Positions 62,401 to 64,000 of a stretch of 64,000 nucleotides of DNA are shown one piece after another. Below the pieces are notes generated by a model. That model was given only the letters and a program-made list of their open reading frames with translations, was not told where the DNA came from and made no database searches. How positions within the stretch are numbered: the first letter of the stretch is position 1; each line of letters starts with the position of its first letter. Origin of the DNA: Changshengia sp963803165 (GTDB lineage: Bacteria > Chloroflexota > Dormibacteria > Aeolococcales > Aeolococcaceae); the NCBI GenBank assembly GCA_963803165.1, contig CAWDLK010000002.1:434001-498000 (forward strand), read 5' to 3'. The position numbers and the translations under genes are program-made.

Positions 62401-63226
62401 CACTGCCTCCCGCAGGGTGGTACCGCTCCTCGGCCCGGCCCGCCGCCAGGAGCAGGCCATGGAGCAGCGCCAGCGGGGTGGGCGGGCATCCTGGCACGTA
62501 CACGTCCACCGGGAGGATCCGGTCGAGCGGCCCGTGAACCATGAAGCTGCCCGCGAACGGACCTCCGCCGATGGCGCAGACGCCGGCGGCGACGACCAGC
62601 TTCGGCTCGGGCATGGCGGCATAGGTGTCGCGGAGCGGCTGCTCCATCTGACGTGTGACCACCCCCGTGACGAGCAGGGCGTCCGCGTGGCGCGGCGTGG
62701 GGGTGAAGAAGAGCCCGAGGCGATGCAGGTCGTACTGCGGCGCACTGAGCATCTGCAGCTCCGACTCGCAGCCGTTGCAGGAGCCGGCGTCGACGTGGCG
62801 GATGTGCAGCGAACGCCGGAAGAGCCGGAGCGAACGTCGTGCCAGCTCGGCTGCGACCGCGGCCTCTTCCAGGGCCGGCCCCGATCCCGGGGTCCACGTC
62901 GCTCGAACGCTGAGGCGCTCGCGGGAACGAACGGCCACCTCCGGCCGGTGCACGTAGCGGAAGGCGTTCGGGAAGGCGCGGACGCAGGCGCCGCACATGA
63001 CACACTGGCCCGCGTCGAAGGTGATGGTTCCCGCGGCGGCATCGCCGTCGGTGCGGAGGGCGGCGGTGGGGCAGATGCCCGCCGCCTCCACCGCCTGGGC
63101 TCCCGACAGCTCGGAGACCTCGAGGGCCACCACCGAGGGCGCAGTGCCGGCGGCCGCGTCGGGGCGCGACGGGTAGCGCGTGGTCAGAACCCCGCGGTGG
63201 AGGCCGATCCCGATCCAGCGGCTCAT
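62390..63226 (-). CDS. Fused ferredoxin-NuoB/HyfI-like iron-sulfur subunit
   Basis: 278 aa. The N-terminal part carries C52 (ICPTAAL) and C75-x2-C78-x2-C81, ligands for one [4Fe-4S] cluster. The usual fourth Cys of the CxxCxxCxxxCP motif is Ala84, consistent with a one-cluster ferredoxin domain. The C-terminal NuoB-like domain has GSCNGCESEL (C150, C153), GVCAIGG (C217) and VPGCPP (C247), the proximal-cluster ligands of group-4 hydrogenases. Such fusion of HyfH- and HyfI-like parts is unusual. ATG 63226 overlaps the upstream gene stop by 4 bp. Confidence 0.85.
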   Translation of the reverse strand: MSRWIGIGLHRGVLTTRYPSRPDAAAGTAPSVVALEVSELSGAQAVEAAGICPTAALRTDGDAAAGTITFDAGQCVMCGACVRAFPNAFRYVHRPEVAVRSRERLSVRATWTPGSGPALEEAAVAAELARRSLRLFRRSLHIRHVDAGSCNGCESELQMLSAPQYDLHRLGLFFTPTPRHADALLVTGVVTRQMEQPLRDTYAAMPEPKLVVAAGVCAIGGGPFAGSFMVHGPLDRILPVDVYVPGCPPTPLALLHGLLLAAGRAEERYHPAGGSDGA

Positions 63227-64000
63227 CGGTCGAACTCCGCGTGGGAGAGGGCGAAGCTGGCCTCGATGACGGGGTAGTCGGTGAGGTTGTTGCCACTGGC
63301 GCACGCGTCGGCGTAGACGTGCCAGTTGACGAAGGCGGACGGCCGGGCGCGCCATCTCGCCACCCGCCCCTCGGGGGTGACCTCGACCCAGTGCAGCGTC
63401 TCGCCCCCCGCACCCTCACTCCACCCGAGCGCGGAACCGGGAGCCTCCCCGGGAGCCCCTCCCCCTCCCGTCGTGGCGGGCGGCCAGCTGTCCAGCACCT
63501 GCTCGACGATGGTGAGAGACTGCTGGACCTCGGCCAGGCGGATGCCGAGACGGGCGAGCGCATCTCCCTCCGATCGGACCGGCACCTCAAAGGCCACGCG
63601 GTCGTAGGCGGCGTAGGGGTGATCACGGCGGCAGTCCCGGTCCGCCCCCGTGGAGCGGCCGATCGGCCCGACGAGATTGTGCTGTGCCGCGTGGCGCGGT
63701 CGGAGGAACGCGGTGGTCTCCAGGCGATCGGTGAACGTGCCGGTGTCCTCGAGCACCGCCTGCAGCCGCCGGCTTCGACGGCGCCACCGTGGCACATCCC
63801 GGCCCAGCGTCCGGAGCTCCGCCGGGGACAGCGGCGCGGCCAGCCCGCCCAGGGCGAGCGCGCCGCGCAGGTAGCGATGCGAGGTCAGATCAGCGCAGCG
63901 GCGGAGGACCTCCTCCTTGAGCGCTGCGTACTGTGCTCCCGCCACCAGCAGGCCTGTAGCGTCCGCCAGGCGACCGATGTCTCCGAAATGGTTGTGCAGC
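63223..64000 (-). CDS. Hydrogenase large-subunit/NuoD-like protein, partial at the 5' end
   Basis: The frame is open from the right edge of the window to the stop at 63223 (about 258 codons). Visible blocks: LHNHFGDIGRLADATG at the edge, CRRDHPYAAYDRVAFEVPV, and the NuoD-like tail IVEQVLDSWP ... VTPEGRVARWRARPSAFVNW. The C-terminus reads LTDYPVIEASFALSHAEFDR, where true [NiFe] hydrogenases have DPCxxC. No cysteine pair is present there, so NiFe binding is unlikely. The N-terminal CxxC region lies outside the window. Overlaps the next gene by 4 bp. Confidence 0.82.
   Translation of the reverse strand, partial: LHNHFGDIGRLADATGLLVAGAQYAALKEEVLRRCADLTSHRYLRGALALGGLAAPLSPAELRTLGRDVPRWRRRSRRLQAVLEDTGTFTDRLETTAFLRPRHAAQHNLVGPIGRSTGADRDCRRDHPYAAYDRVAFEVPVRSEGDALARLGIRLAEVQQSLTIVEQVLDSWPPATTGGGGAPGEAPGSALGWSEGAGGETLHWVEVTPEGRVARWRARPSAFVNWHVYADACASGNNLTDYPVIEASFALSHAEFDR

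Noticed and set aside
60313..64000. Genuine H2-evolving hydrogenase-4 or formate hydrogenlyase
   Set aside because: The large-subunit C-terminus lacks the NiFe cysteines and no formate dehydrogenase or maturation gene is visible; left open only because the N-terminus lies outside the window.

Overview
The window is about 70% G+C, dense with genes, and uses many GTG/TTG starts, 4-bp ATGA/GTGA gene overlaps and apparently leaderless promoters. This suggests a soil-type high-GC lineage: an Actinomycetota member or a neighbouring terrestrial phylum such as Dormibacterota or Chloroflexota. There is no rRNA and no intact tRNA, so I cannot place it more closely.

Left part (1-35.4 kb), an ordinary chromosomal backbone. 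(i) Receiver-like protein, M20 amidohydrolase and acyl-CoA thioesterase, all with 4-bp overlaps; next to them a 3-hydroxyacyl-CoA dehydrogenase, then an EmrB-type exporter divergent from its TetR regulator. (ii) PP2C phosphatase and a coupled polyphosphate operon: PPK1, CYTH-CHAD protein, SixA-like phosphatase. (iii) An ECF sigma factor coupled to a membrane-anchored seven-Asp-box beta-propeller protein. (iv) A sulfur operon: SAM-type riboswitch, SufS-like desulfurase, Cys-containing leader peptide with attenuator-like hairpins, serine acetyltransferase EpsC, cysteine synthase CysK. (v) Leaderless furA-katG. (vi) A LacI-controlled catabolic cluster: APC permease, metallophosphoesterase, nucleotidyltransferase-fold protein, sugar epimerase, class III aminotransferase and PfkB kinase, followed by glutamate dehydrogenase.

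Middle part (35.5-59.5 kb), a decaying accessory region. It is bracketed by two identical 137-bp direct repeats (35560-35696 and 59357-59493) that both begin in a tRNA-Pro anticodon arm; the right copy abuts the 3' half of a truncated tRNA-Pro(UGG). Inside are a TetR/hydrolase pair with two palindromic operators, a HigBA/RelE-type toxin-antitoxin pair, small stress-membrane proteins, a wrecked VapBC locus fused to a truncated Nudix-type regulator, an AbiE-like pair, two complete IS256-family elements with target duplications, a two-component system whose kinase is split by one of them, frameshifted genes, an ABC exporter, and a duplicated but degenerate glyoxalase gene.

Right end (59.7-64 kb). 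A universal stress protein, then the 3' part of a group-4 hydrogenase/complex-I-like operon. The visible large-subunit C-terminus lacks the NiFe cysteine motif, which points to an energy-converting hydrogenase-related complex rather than a true hydrogenase.
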